From positions 1-12,923 of the forward strand of contig JACCTM010000062.1 of the NCBI GenBank assembly GCA_013812385.1: DNA of 12,923 nt. Direction: 5' to 3'. The number at the start of each line of letters is the position of its first letter. Position 1 is the first letter of the stretch. Position numbers and translations under genes: made by a program. The notes below the pieces were generated by a model. The model was not told the DNA's origin. It searched no databases and saw only the letters and a program-made list of their open reading frames with translations. The stretch is from Geodermatophilaceae bacterium. GTDB lineage: Bacteria > Actinomycetota > Actinomycetes > Mycobacteriales > Geodermatophilaceae. Positions 1-7,825 of this stretch are shown here, one piece after another.

Positions 1-156
1 CTCACCGCGGGGGGTGTCGCCTGGGACGGCTCCCCCGGCGATCTGCTCATCGTGCCCGCTGCCCTGCACGCACTCGAAGCGCTCGAAAATTCCGCCGTGC
101 TGCTCACCGTTGCCAAGCTCGGCTATCCGGTCGGCTCCGAGTCAACGGCTGGATGA
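1..156 (+). CDS. Cupin-domain protein, C-terminal fragment
   Basis: The window opens inside a gene read in frame 1, which gives 51 residues before TGA at 154-156. The stretch GDLLIVPAALHALEALENS followed by AVLLTVAK has the cupin beta-barrel pattern: a G-D turn, then a hydrophobic strand leading to P-x-x-x-H, then a strand with V-L-L-T-V. Such small cupins bind a metal or a small ligand, and many are stand-alone proteins of about 100-120 residues. The substrate cannot be told from this fragment, and the start codon lies outside the window. The gene converges on glnA with only 31 bases between the two stop codons. The cupin call rests on fold-like pattern alone and is moderate. Confidence 0.55.
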   Translation, partial: LTAGGVAWDGSPGDLLIVPAALHALEALENSAVLLTVAKLGYPVGSESTAG

Positions 157-187
157 GTCGAACGGCCCCAGCGACCGGTCAGCGACC

Positions 188-1528
188 TCAGAGAACAGGA
201 AGGTAGCGCGACAGCTCGAACGGGGTGACCTCGCGCCGGTAGTCGGCCCACTCGGCGCGCTTGTTGCGCAGAAAGAAGTCGAACGTGTGCTCGCCGAGGG
301 TCTCGGCGACCAACTCACTGCCCTCCATCGCGCGCAGCGCCGCATCAAGGCTGTGCGGCAGGTCGTCGTAGCCGGCCGCAAGACGTTCGGTGTCGGTGAG
401 CGACCACACGTCGTCCTCGGCCTCGGGTGGCAACTCGTAGCCCTTCTCGATCCCGCGTAGCCCGGCAGACAGCATCAGGGCGAAGGCCAGGTAGGGATTG
501 CACGCGGAGTCGGGCGAGCGGATCTCGACCCGAGTGGAGTTGGCCTTGCCCGGCTTGTACGACGGCAGCCGGACGAGGGCGGATCGGTTGGCTCGGCCCC
601 AGCACACCGAGGAGGGCGCCTCTCCACCGGCGACCAGGCGGCGGTATGAGTTCACCCACTGGTTGGTCACGGCGGTGATCTCGACCGCATGCTGAAGCAG
701 ACCCGCGACGAAAGATCGTCCGGTCTGCGACAGACCCACCTCGTCGCCGGCGTCGTGAAAGGCGTTGCGGTCACCCTCGAACAGAGACACGTGGGTGTGC
801 ATCGCCGAACCAGGCTGATCGGTGAACGGCTTGGGCATGAACGTCGCATGCACGCCCTGGGACAGCGCGATCTCCCGTACGACGTGGCGCAGGGTCATGA
901 TGTTGTCGGCCATGCTCAGGGCATCGGCATAGCGCAGATCGATCTCCTGCTGGCCTGGTGCCACCTCGTGATGGCTGAACTCCACCGAGATGCCCATGGC
1001 CTCCAGCGCAAAGACGGCCTGACGCCGGAAGTCATGGGCCACGTCGTGGGTGGACAGGTCGAAGTAGCCGCCGTGATCGGCAGGTTCTGGGGCGCTGCCG
1101 TCGGTGGGCAGATTCTTGAGCAGGAAGAACTCGATCTCGGGGTGGGTGTAGAAGGTGAATCCCATGTCGGCGGCCTTGGACAGCGTCCTGCGCAGGACGT
1201 GCCGCGGATCGGCCCAGGACGGCGCACCGTCGGGCATCGTGATGTCGCAGAACATCCGGGCCGAGTCCGGGCCGCCCTCATGGGCCCAGGGAAAGACCTG
1301 GAACGTGCCGGGATCGGGCTTGGCGAGCATGTCGGACTCGAAGACCCGGGCGAAACCTTGGATGGCCGAGCCGTCGAACCCGATTCCCTCGGCGAAGGCG
1401 GCTTCGATCTCGGCCGGGGCGACGGCGACTGACTTCAGGAAGCCGAGCACGTCGGTGAACCATAGTCGGACGAAGCGGATCTCTCGTTCCTCGAGGGTCC
1501 GAAGGACGAACTCCTGCTGGCGGTCCAT
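188..1528 (-). CDS. glnA: Glutamine synthetase type I, GlnA2-like
   Basis: The 446-aa protein has the GSI layout: N-terminal beta-grasp (about 15-100) with FDGSAIQGFARVFESDM at 51-67, then the catalytic domain. Metal and glutamate ligands are recognisable as E131/E133 in EIEFFL, E188 and E195, the GSAMHTHVSLF signature at 240-250, NSYRRL at 293-298 and RVEIR at 333-337. Length and the N-terminus beginning MDRQQEFVLRTLEER match the actinobacterial GlnA2 (GSI-alpha) branch, shorter than GSI-beta enzymes of about 470 aa. Classical GS makes glutamine from glutamate, ammonia and ATP. Some Streptomyces GlnA2/GlnA3 paralogues instead glutamylate polyamines, so the substrate is uncertain. No clear Shine-Dalgarno precedes ATG 1528; a hairpin and a GlnR-like repeat do. 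The neighbours are Ldt, nadE and panB. Confidence 0.95.
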   Translation of the reverse strand: MDRQQEFVLRTLEEREIRFVRLWFTDVLGFLKSVAVAPAEIEAAFAEGIGFDGSAIQGFARVFESDMLAKPDPGTFQVFPWAHEGGPDSARMFCDITMPDGAPSWADPRHVLRRTLSKAADMGFTFYTHPEIEFFLLKNLPTDGSAPEPADHGGYFDLSTHDVAHDFRRQAVFALEAMGISVEFSHHEVAPGQQEIDLRYADALSMADNIMTLRHVVREIALSQGVHATFMPKPFTDQPGSAMHTHVSLFEGDRNAFHDAGDEVGLSQTGRSFVAGLLQHAVEITAVTNQWVNSYRRLVAGGEAPSSVCWGRANRSALVRLPSYKPGKANSTRVEIRSPDSACNPYLAFALMLSAGLRGIEKGYELPPEAEDDVWSLTDTERLAAGYDDLPHSLDAALRAMEGSELVAETLGEHTFDFFLRNKRAEWADYRREVTPFELSRYLPVL

Positions 1529-1530
1529 AT

Positions 1531-1548
1531 CCGGGCAGTCTGCCCCGG
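1531..1548 (-). promoter_or_regulatory. Hairpin abutting the glnA start codon
   Basis: Read on the minus strand, CCGGGGCAGACTGCCCGG can fold into a 7-bp stem with one bulged G and a 3-base loop. It ends two bases before the glnA ATG. No purine-rich ribosome binding site is visible between it and the start. It could be a terminator for the upstream transpeptidase gene, although no T-run follows, or a structured glnA leader that limits initiation. Confidence 0.4.
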
Positions 1549-1552
1549 TCTT

Positions 1553-1568
1553 GTTACCGCGGCGTTAC
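1553..1568 (-). promoter_or_regulatory. Candidate GlnR box upstream of glnA
   Basis: The minus strand shows GTAAC-N6-GTAAC, a direct repeat with 11-base periodicity. Published actinobacterial GlnR sites follow gTnAC-N6-GaAAC, and this fits except for one base in the second half-site. It sits 25-40 bases upstream of the glnA ATG and directly after the transpeptidase stop codon at 1570-1572. I infer nitrogen control of glnA. No -10/-35 pair was identified with confidence. Confidence 0.45.
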
Positions 1569-1569
1569 A

Positions 1570-2817
1570 TCAGGTGAGGGCGGAGCCGAGGATCCACTCC
1601 TCCCACGGGATGTTCCAGTCGCCCAGACCATTCGTGGGCTGCAACGTGACGCCGGTGCCGGTGACCTCGACGATGTCACCCCAGCCGAAGTTCTCGTAGA
1701 AGTAGCCGGCGTCGGCCGTACTCAGGTTCAGGCAGCCGTGCGAGACGTTGCGTACGCCCTGGTCGCCCACCGACCAGGGGGCGGCGTGGACGAAGATCCC
1801 GGAGTAGGACAGCCGGCTCGCGTACTCCACCTCGAGCCGGTAGCCCTCCGGATCGTCGATCGGCGTTCCGTACGTCGAGGAGTCCATCGTGTAACGGCGG
1901 TCCTGCTGCATGACCAGATAGGTCCCGCTAGGTGTGCCGAATGTTGATTTGCCCATCGAGGTGGGCATCTCCCGCTCGAGGGCACCGTTGCGGTACACCC
2001 GCAGCGTCAGGTCGTCGTTGTCCACCTTGGCCACCAGCGCGTCGTGGATGTCGAACTCCAGGTGCTGGTTGACCTCGCCGTAGATATCGGCCCCCACGTT
2101 CACGCCGTACACGTTCACGTCCACGACCACATGAGTGCCCGGATTCCAATGGGTCTGCGGGCGGTAGTGCACCTCGCGATCCCCGAACCACGACCAGGCG
2201 CCCACGACCGCAGGGGTGGTCGTGACAGTGAGCCGGCCTTCGACGGCCGCCCGGTTCTCGATGTCCTCATCGAACTTGACCACGATTGGCATGCCGACGC
2301 CGACGCTGTCCATGCTCTCGCTGGGCAGCAGGTAGGGCATCGTGAATGTGCGCGGGGTGAGCGTGCTGATCGTGCCGGTCGCAGCGGTGACCTCACCGGA
2401 CGCGTTGGCCGCTGTGGCAGTCACGTCGTAGCTCGTGGCGTAGTCCAGCAGCTCGGTGGACTGCCACTTCGTGGCGTCGGCCGACAGCGTGCCTGATACG
2501 GCGACGCCATCGGGGTCGAGAATGGCCACCTCGGTCAATGTGCCGTTTCCGGCAAAGATCGTGACGGGGGTCATTGGCGCGAATCGACTCGTCCCCATCG
2601 GCGGATCCATGCTCACGACGGCCGGGGCCGGGTCGTCGGACTCGGTCGCCTCGTCGGATTCGGGTGCCTCGTCGGCCCCGGCCGAAGCGGAGGCATCCGC
2701 CGTTGCGGTGGCGTCGGCCGGTTCGCTGCAGCCGGTCGTGGCGAACAACAGGGACAGGACTGCCAGTCCGCCGGCGCACGCGCGCAACCGTCGCATTCGC
2801 ACGGATGGCTGCGTCAT
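1570..2817 (-). CDS. Lipoprotein L,D-transpeptidase (YkuD domain, LdtMt2-like)
   Basis: The 415-aa protein starts at MTQPSVRMRR. It has a basic and hydrophobic signal peptide ending in the lipobox TTGC (C30), so it should be a lipoprotein outside the membrane. An Asp/Glu/Ala-rich linker (31-66) follows. Residues of about 67-260 look like two Ig-like domains of the mycobacterial Ldt type, and about 262-388 form the YkuD catalytic domain. The active-site motif is SHGCLNLS with C362, and H344 lies 18 residues before it, the same spacing as in LdtMt2. These enzymes form 3-3 meso-diaminopimelate cross-links in peptidoglycan. ATG 2817 was chosen because the signal peptide begins there; ATG 2796 (MRRLRACAGG) is an alternative with a poorer upstream sequence. 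The reading frame stays open further upstream, but that extension is arginine- and cysteine-rich noise. The gene is divergent from nadE across 165 bases and upstream of glnA. Confidence 0.93.
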   Translation of the reverse strand: MTQPSVRMRRLRACAGGLAVLSLLFATTGCSEPADATATADASASAGADEAPESDEATESDDPAPAVVSMDPPMGTSRFAPMTPVTIFAGNGTLTEVAILDPDGVAVSGTLSADATKWQSTELLDYATSYDVTATAANASGEVTAATGTISTLTPRTFTMPYLLPSESMDSVGVGMPIVVKFDEDIENRAAVEGRLTVTTTPAVVGAWSWFGDREVHYRPQTHWNPGTHVVVDVNVYGVNVGADIYGEVNQHLEFDIHDALVAKVDNDDLTLRVYRNGALEREMPTSMGKSTFGTPSGTYLVMQQDRRYTMDSSTYGTPIDDPEGYRLEVEYASRLSYSGIFVHAAPWSVGDQGVRNVSHGCLNLSTADAGYFYENFGWGDIVEVTGTGVTLQPTNGLGDWNIPWEEWILGSALT

Positions 2818-2982
2818 TCGTGTGCTCGCTCTCGCGGTCTGCTCGGCAAAGCGCCCATACCTATCAAGACGCTTCGCCAAGCCCTGGGGTTGCGCCCGCG
2901 TGCGGAATGCTTTTCTCCCGCCGCGACGGCCGAGACATCGTCGAACACAGGGGGCACCGGTCGGATGGACGAAGATGGGGTG

Positions 2983-4713
2983 ATGGCACCGTTTCGGATC
3001 GCGCTGGCACAGGTCAACATGTGCGTGGGTGACCTCGCGGGCAACGCACAACGGGTGCGCGCGTGGACGCGTGCGGCGCGGCTGGGAGGAGCCGATCTGG
3101 TCGCATTCCCAGAGATGATGATCACAGGCTATCCACCGGAGGACCTCGTCCTGCGGAAGTCCTTCGCGCAGGCAAGCCAGGCAGCACTGGACGCGCTGGC
3201 TGCCGATCTGGTCGCGGACGGCTGCGGAGGGTTGCCCGTCGTCGTGGGTTATCTCGCCCACGACGAGGGTGCCCGCAATGCTGCCGCGCTGATGTACCAG
3301 GGCACTGTTGTCGCCCGCTATTACAAGCATCATCTACCGAACTACGGGGTCTTCGATGAAGCGCGGTACTTCCGTTCCGGCACCACTCTGCCGGTGATCA
3401 CCATCGCTGGGATCGACGTCGCGATCACCATCTGCGAGGACCTGTGGGTCGACGGTGGGCCGTTCGCCGTCGCCGGTCAGGCCGGGGTCGACCTGGTCGT
3501 GTGCATCAACGGTTCACCGTACGAGCGGAACAAGGACGACGTGCGGCTGCCGCTGGTCCGACGCCGCTCCGCTGAGGCCGGCGCGACCGTGGCGTACGTG
3601 AACACCGTGGGCGCACAGGATGAACTGGTCTTCGACGGCGACTCCATGATCGTGACCCCGACAGGAGAGCTGCTCGCCCGGGCCCAGCAGTTCGAGGAAC
3701 GGCTGCTGCTGGTCGACCTGGTCATCGAACCGGGACAGCCGCGACGAGACGGTCCGATCGGTCCGATGACGGTCAACAGGGAGAGGCTTTCGGGGGATGA
3801 CGAGGCAGCCGTAGGCAGACGTCCCGATCTGCCCCCGGTACCGCATTTCCGGCCCATGCCCGATCTGGTGGAGGTTTGGGGCGCTCTGGTGTTGGGGCTG
3901 CGTGACTACGTCGAGAAGAACCGGTTCGAGTCGGTCATTCTCGGCCTGTCCGGCGGAATCGACTCGGCGCTGGTGGCCGTGCTGGCTGCCGATGCCCTCG
4001 GTGCCGACCGGGTCTTCGGGCTCTCCATGCCCAGCAAGTATTCCTCCGCGCACTCCCGGGACGACGCCGCGGATCTGGCCGAGCGGATCGGCTGCCATCT
4101 CGACACCGTCCCCATCGAGGCGATGGTCGCCGCCTACCTCGATGCGGTGAAACTGACCGGGCTGGCCGAGGAGAACCTCCAGGCCCGGGTACGCGGCACG
4201 CTGTTGATGGGTTTGTCCAACGAGCACGGCCACCTGGTCCTGGCTACCGGCAACAAGAGTGAGATCTCGGTCGGCTACTCCACGCTGTACGGCGACAGCG
4301 TCGGCGGCTTCGCGCCGATCAAGGACGTCCCGAAGACCTTGGTGTGGAAGCTGGCCCGCTGGCGCAACTCAGTCGCGGCAGAGCGCGGCGAGGTCGAACC
4401 GATCCCGGAGAACTCGATCGCCAAACCCCCGTCGGCCGAACTGCGGCCAGGACAGCAGGACAGCGACTCGCTTCCCGACTACGAGGTCCTGGACGCCATC
4501 CTGGCCGACTACATCGACCGCGATCTGGGCCATCGAGAACTGGTCGAGCTCGGCCACGACCCGGAGACGGTGGCCACCGTCTTGCAACTGGTCGACCGGG
4601 CGGAGTACAAACGCCGCCAGTTCGCTCCCGGCACGAAGATCTCGCTCAAGTCGTTCGGACGTGATCGACGTCTCCCGATTACCAGTCGTTGGCGGGAGAC
4701 CGTCGAGTCCTAG
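2983..4713 (+). CDS. nadE: Glutamine-dependent NAD+ synthetase
   Basis: The 576-aa, two-domain enzyme converts deamido-NAD+ to NAD+ using ATP and ammonia drawn from glutamine. The N-terminal nitrilase-type glutaminase (about 1-260) has its triad: E44 in AFPEM, K115 in YYKHHLPNYG and C151 in ITICEDLW. The C-terminal synthetase (about 295-570) has the ATP pyrophosphatase loop SGGIDS at 323-328, then ATGNKSE at 421-427 and a lysine-rich end. Length agrees with bacterial two-domain NadE proteins of about 550-590 aa. I chose ATG 2983 (MAPFRIALAQVN), where homologues usually begin; ATG 2965 is 18 bases upstream and has AGGGGG about 11 bases before it, so it remains possible. panB follows after 19 bases, suggesting co-transcription. 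Confidence 0.96.
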   Translation: MAPFRIALAQVNMCVGDLAGNAQRVRAWTRAARLGGADLVAFPEMMITGYPPEDLVLRKSFAQASQAALDALAADLVADGCGGLPVVVGYLAHDEGARNAAALMYQGTVVARYYKHHLPNYGVFDEARYFRSGTTLPVITIAGIDVAITICEDLWVDGGPFAVAGQAGVDLVVCINGSPYERNKDDVRLPLVRRRSAEAGATVAYVNTVGAQDELVFDGDSMIVTPTGELLARAQQFEERLLLVDLVIEPGQPRRDGPIGPMTVNRERLSGDDEAAVGRRPDLPPVPHFRPMPDLVEVWGALVLGLRDYVEKNRFESVILGLSGGIDSALVAVLAADALGADRVFGLSMPSKYSSAHSRDDAADLAERIGCHLDTVPIEAMVAAYLDAVKLTGLAEENLQARVRGTLLMGLSNEHGHLVLATGNKSEISVGYSTLYGDSVGGFAPIKDVPKTLVWKLARWRNSVAAERGEVEPIPENSIAKPPSAELRPGQQDSDSLPDYEVLDAILADYIDRDLGHRELVELGHDPETVATVLQLVDRAEYKRRQFAPGTKISLKSFGRDRRLPITSRWRETVES

Positions 4714-4732
4714 CCGTGCCAGGCTGTCTGAT

Positions 4733-5557
4733 ATGTCGAGCACGAGCGGAGAGGCGCGGCCGGCCCGGGTTCGGATCCCGCGCCTGCAGGCCTTCAAGGA
4801 GTCCCACGAGCCGTGGCCGATGCTGACGGCGTATGACCAGTACACCGCCGCCATCTTCGACCAGGCCGGCATTCCGGTGCTGCTCGTCGGTGACTCCGCA
4901 GCCAACAACGTGTATGGCTATCCGAGCTCCCTGGGTGTCACGGTCGAGGAACTGCTCCCGCTGGTTCGCGCCGTGGTCGGTGCCACCGAACGGTCGCTCG
5001 TGGTCGCCGATCTGCCGTTCGGCTCGTACGAATCAACGCCCGAGCAGGCCTTGGCCACGTCCGTGCGGATGATGAAAGAGGCTGGCGCGCATGCCGTGAA
5101 GCTGGAAGGCGGTGTACGGGTAGCAGCGCAGATCCGCAAGATCACCGAGGCCGGCATACCCCTCATGGCCCACATCGGGTTCACCCCGCAGAGCGAGCAC
5201 CGTTTGGGCGGGTACAAGATCCAGGGCCGTGGCGAGGGAGCCGATCAACTGCTCGCCGACGCGCACGCCGTACAGGAGGCCGGTGCTTTCGCGGTTGTGC
5301 TGGAAATGGTTCCTGGTGCGCTCGCCGGACAGGTGACAAAGGAACTGGCGATCCCGACGATCGGGATCGGCGCCGGGCCCGAATGCGATGCTCAGGTGCT
5401 GGTCTGGCAGGACATGGCCGGCTTGAACACCGGCAAGGTGCCCCGGTTCGTCAAGCAGTACGCAGACCTCGACGGTGTGCTCCGTGAGGCAGCCGCTGCG
5501 TACGCCACCGACGTTCGCAGCCGTTCGTTCCCCGGCCACGAGCACACCTACGGCTGA
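4733..5557 (+). CDS. panB: 3-methyl-2-oxobutanoate hydroxymethyltransferase (PanB)
   Basis: The 274-aa protein is close to the usual PanB length of 260-280 aa. It catalyses the first committed step of pantothenate and CoA synthesis, transferring a hydroxymethyl group from methylene-tetrahydrofolate to alpha-ketoisovalerate in a TIM barrel. Expected ligands are present: D54 in LLVGDSAANNVYGY, D93 in VVADLPFGSYE, K123 and E125 in AVKLEGG, the HIGFTPQS stretch at 147-154 and E191 in VVLEMVP. GGYKIQGRG (159-167) and GIGAGPECDAQ (211-221) are also family hallmarks. ATG 4733 begins a short variable leader before the conserved core. The frame is open much further upstream, but there it overlaps nadE. 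The gene lies 19 bases after nadE and converges on the BtuF-like gene, 21 bases away. Confidence 0.97.
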   Translation: MSSTSGEARPARVRIPRLQAFKESHEPWPMLTAYDQYTAAIFDQAGIPVLLVGDSAANNVYGYPSSLGVTVEELLPLVRAVVGATERSLVVADLPFGSYESTPEQALATSVRMMKEAGAHAVKLEGGVRVAAQIRKITEAGIPLMAHIGFTPQSEHRLGGYKIQGRGEGADQLLADAHAVQEAGAFAVVLEMVPGALAGQVTKELAIPTIGIGAGPECDAQVLVWQDMAGLNTGKVPRFVKQYADLDGVLREAAAAYATDVRSRSFPGHEHTYG

Positions 5558-5585
5558 GCTGGACTACGGCTCGTTACGTCAGCTC
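5556..5585. terminator. Weak inverted repeat between converging panB and BtuF-like genes
   Basis: GAGCTG at 5556-5561 pairs with CAGCTC at 5580-5585 across an 18-base loop. It spans both stop codons of the converging genes and could form a hairpin in either transcript. The stem is only 6 bp and no T-run follows, so a terminator role is tentative. Confidence 0.25.
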
Positions 5586-6310
5586 TGGGACGCGAGTTGA
5601 GCCCCGAGAACCTCCCAGGCCTCGAGCAGCGATGGCCCGTACCAGGTCAGGTGCCGACCGCTGACCAACGCGATCTGCTTGCCCGCAAAGGCTTCTGGGC
5701 CGTCATCAGCGGTGAACCGGTACGGCTCGTCGGGAAGTACGATGAGATCAGCGGCGCTGATCCGCTCGTCACCCAGTTCAATTCTCGGGTATCGCTCGGT
5801 GTGGTGGGCGAAAACGTTGTCCACCCCGAGAGTGCGCAGGACGTCTCCGGCGAAGGTGTCGTGGCCCAGGACCATCCACGGCCGCCGCCAGATCGGAATG
5901 ACTGCCCGACGGTGCAACACCGGTGAAACCGGCTGCTGCCAGAGCCGGCGGGTTCGGGTCAGCCAGTCCGGCTCCCCTCCGGTGAGCACCTGCAGGAGCG
6001 CGCTGAGACTGTCGAGTGCCTGGGCGACAGTTGCCGGCGCAGTCACCCAGACCGCAATCCCGCTGTCGCGCAACCCCGAGATGTCACTCGGACGGTTCTC
6101 CTCCGCATTGGCCACCACCAGATCGGGGCCCAGGGCGCGGATGGCGTCGAGGTTCGGCCACTTGGTACCCCCGACCCGGGGAAGGTCGAGATCGGCCGGA
6201 TGGGTGCACCAGTCCGTCACGCCGACCAGCAGGTGGCGATGGGTGGCCGCGATGGATTCGGTGAGCGACGGTACGAGGCACACGACCCGCCGCGGTGCCT
6301 GGACCGACAT
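5579..6310 (-). CDS. BtuF-like helical backbone metal receptor (cobalamin-binding type)
   Basis: This 243-aa protein follows the class III periplasmic binding protein pattern seen in BtuF-like receptors. It starts with VVCLVPSLTESIA, then VGVTDWCTHP, LPRVGGTKWPNLDAI and LGPDLVVANAEENR, and continues with IPIWRRPWMVLGHDTFAGD, then LIVLPDEPY and SGRHLTWYGP near the end. The family binds corrinoids, iron chelates or similar ligands. There is no signal peptide or lipobox and no transporter gene beside it, so it may act inside the cell or serve another role. ATG 6310 has AGGG a few bases upstream and begins just before the conserved strand. ATG 6373 would add 21 residues and start 12 bases after the ribonuclease stop. 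It is the last gene of the minus-strand cluster. Confidence 0.85.
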   Translation of the reverse strand: MSVQAPRRVVCLVPSLTESIAATHRHLLVGVTDWCTHPADLDLPRVGGTKWPNLDAIRALGPDLVVANAEENRPSDISGLRDSGIAVWVTAPATVAQALDSLSALLQVLTGGEPDWLTRTRRLWQQPVSPVLHRRAVIPIWRRPWMVLGHDTFAGDVLRTLGVDNVFAHHTERYPRIELGDERISAADLIVLPDEPYRFTADDGPEAFAGKQIALVSGRHLTWYGPSLLEAWEVLGAQLASQS

Positions 6311-6385
6311 CGACCGGCCCTGATCGTCGACCGGGCCGTGTCCTGCCTGCCGCAACTCAGATCCGCTGGTCATGCGACCACCGGA

Positions 6386-7819
6386 TCATCGGGACACCGC
6401 GAGCCGAACCGTACGAGCCTCGACGTCGGCCTCGATGACCTTGACGCGCACCGTCGCCCCCAACGAGAGACCTGGCCCGGTGCACCTCGCGCGAACGGCC
6501 AGATCACTGAGTACGACAGTGGCGTCATTGCGGCTGCGGTCACCGACTTCGACGACGACGCCAGCGAAGACCTCGCCAATGCGGCCGGACAATACTGCGG
6601 CCTCAGTCGCATCGAGACAGGCGCGTTGGAGTTGGTTGTCGCGACGATCGGCCGAGGTCATCGCCGCTGGAAGATCTGCCAGTCGACTACGTGCCCAGAG
6701 CGCGATCTCGCCGCCATCCTGGACGCCGAGACACACCTCGTTGACGTATCGGTCGGCCAGTCGTCTGAGCGGAGCGGTGACGTGCGCGTACGGAGCCCCC
6801 ACGCCAGCATGCTCGGTCCGTTCGGGTGGTGAACCGTCGAAGGCGGTGTATCCGGACCCGCGCAGCAGCCCAGCCGCCTCGTCGATGAAAGCGGCCTCCT
6901 GCGGCCTGCCTCCGTCCACAGTAGACAAAATTTCCCCCGGCGAAGCTCCTGGCGCCCAGTCGATCCCCAGTGCCGCCGCCACGCGGCGGAGCTGCTCGAC
7001 CGCTCGGTGATCGGCAGCCGGCAGGGTGCGTAGCAACCCGACGCCGGCATCCAGCAGGAGGCGTGCCGCCGCCCGTCCGGTCAGCAGCGAAATCTGCGCG
7101 TTCCACCGCTCCACCGGCAGCTGGGATCGAAAAGACAACTGCCACGAGCCGTCCTGTGCCCGCATGACCTCCTGGTCAGGGATCGGAAGTTCCAGAGCTC
7201 CCCGCTCACGTGCCTGGTCGACGAGAATCGGTCCCAGCTCAGCCAGCGCCGCGATGCTGGAATGCACTGCGCCGTGGTCGATGTCGGCCTGCACCTGCGC
7301 GTAATTGAGTTTGGCGACGCTGCGCACCTGGTGACGGGTGACCTCGACGGTGGTCAGATTGCCGGTTTCGTCGACGTGCAGGGCCCACACCACAGCGGGA
7401 CGGTCCTTGTCCTGCAGCAGACTTGCGCCATCCTCGCTCAGCTGCGGAGGGTAGAGCGGCGTCTTCGTATCGGGGCTGTAAAACGTGACACCGCGTTCCC
7501 AGGCCTCGTCGTCCATCGGGCCACCAGTTCGGACGAAGGCGGCCACATCAGCGATCGCGTAGTGGACCACGTAGCCATCGCGTGCGCGCTCGATATGCAG
7601 AGCCTGGTCGAGGTCCAGGCTCTCGGGCGGATCGATCGTGACGAAGGGTAGATCGAGACGCGTCCGGGCGTGCTGCGGACCTCTGTCGACACTGTCCCGG
7701 GCATCGTCCAGTACCGAGGTGGGAAAGCTTTGGGGAACCCCGAGTTCGGTCCGGATGGCGTCGAAGGACAGGGAAGCCGCCGTACGCAGCCGGCGGTTTG
7801 GTGCTGCACTCAGGTCCAA
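6386..7819 (-). CDS. RNB-domain ribonuclease (RNase II/R family)
   Basis: The 477-aa protein has an RNB catalytic domain (about 50-385) and a C-terminal OB/S1-like barrel (about 413-475). The magnesium site reads FVTIDPPESLDLDQAL, giving D63, D69 and D71, with Q72 where E. coli RNase II has its fourth Asp. YAHVTAPLRRLADRYV at 344-359 matches the conserved RNA-binding and catalytic arginine motif. Such enzymes degrade RNA 3' to 5'. It lacks the N-terminal cold-shock domains of full RNase II/R, as is common for actinobacterial members of about 470-500 aa. The frame begins with TTG at 7819, preceded by AGGGGG that overlaps the stop of the H1-like gene, so translation is probably coupled. The BtuF-like gene follows directly. 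Confidence 0.9.
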   Translation of the reverse strand: MDLSAAPNRRLRTAASLSFDAIRTELGVPQSFPTSVLDDARDSVDRGPQHARTRLDLPFVTIDPPESLDLDQALHIERARDGYVVHYAIADVAAFVRTGGPMDDEAWERGVTFYSPDTKTPLYPPQLSEDGASLLQDKDRPAVVWALHVDETGNLTTVEVTRHQVRSVAKLNYAQVQADIDHGAVHSSIAALAELGPILVDQARERGALELPIPDQEVMRAQDGSWQLSFRSQLPVERWNAQISLLTGRAAARLLLDAGVGLLRTLPAADHRAVEQLRRVAAALGIDWAPGASPGEILSTVDGGRPQEAAFIDEAAGLLRGSGYTAFDGSPPERTEHAGVGAPYAHVTAPLRRLADRYVNEVCLGVQDGGEIALWARSRLADLPAAMTSADRRDNQLQRACLDATEAAVLSGRIGEVFAGVVVEVGDRSRNDATVVLSDLAVRARCTGPGLSLGATVRVKVIEADVEARTVRLAVSR

Positions 7820-7825
7820 CGCCCC

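Noticed and set aside
689..1432. Long plus-strand frame of 247 codons opposite glnA
   Set aside because: It is the mirror of the well-supported glnA coding strand and has no recognisable motif.
2890..2982. 31-residue N-terminal extension of NadE
   Set aside because: It lacks family resemblance; the conserved protein begins at MAPFRIALAQ or at most at 2965.
2818..3333. N-terminal extension of the transpeptidase frame
   Set aside because: It overlaps the nadE start region in antisense, is Arg/Cys/His-rich, and would put the lipoprotein signal in mid-protein.
4259..4732. Upstream extension of the panB frame
   Set aside because: It overlaps nadE in another frame and is Arg/Ser-rich shadow sequence.
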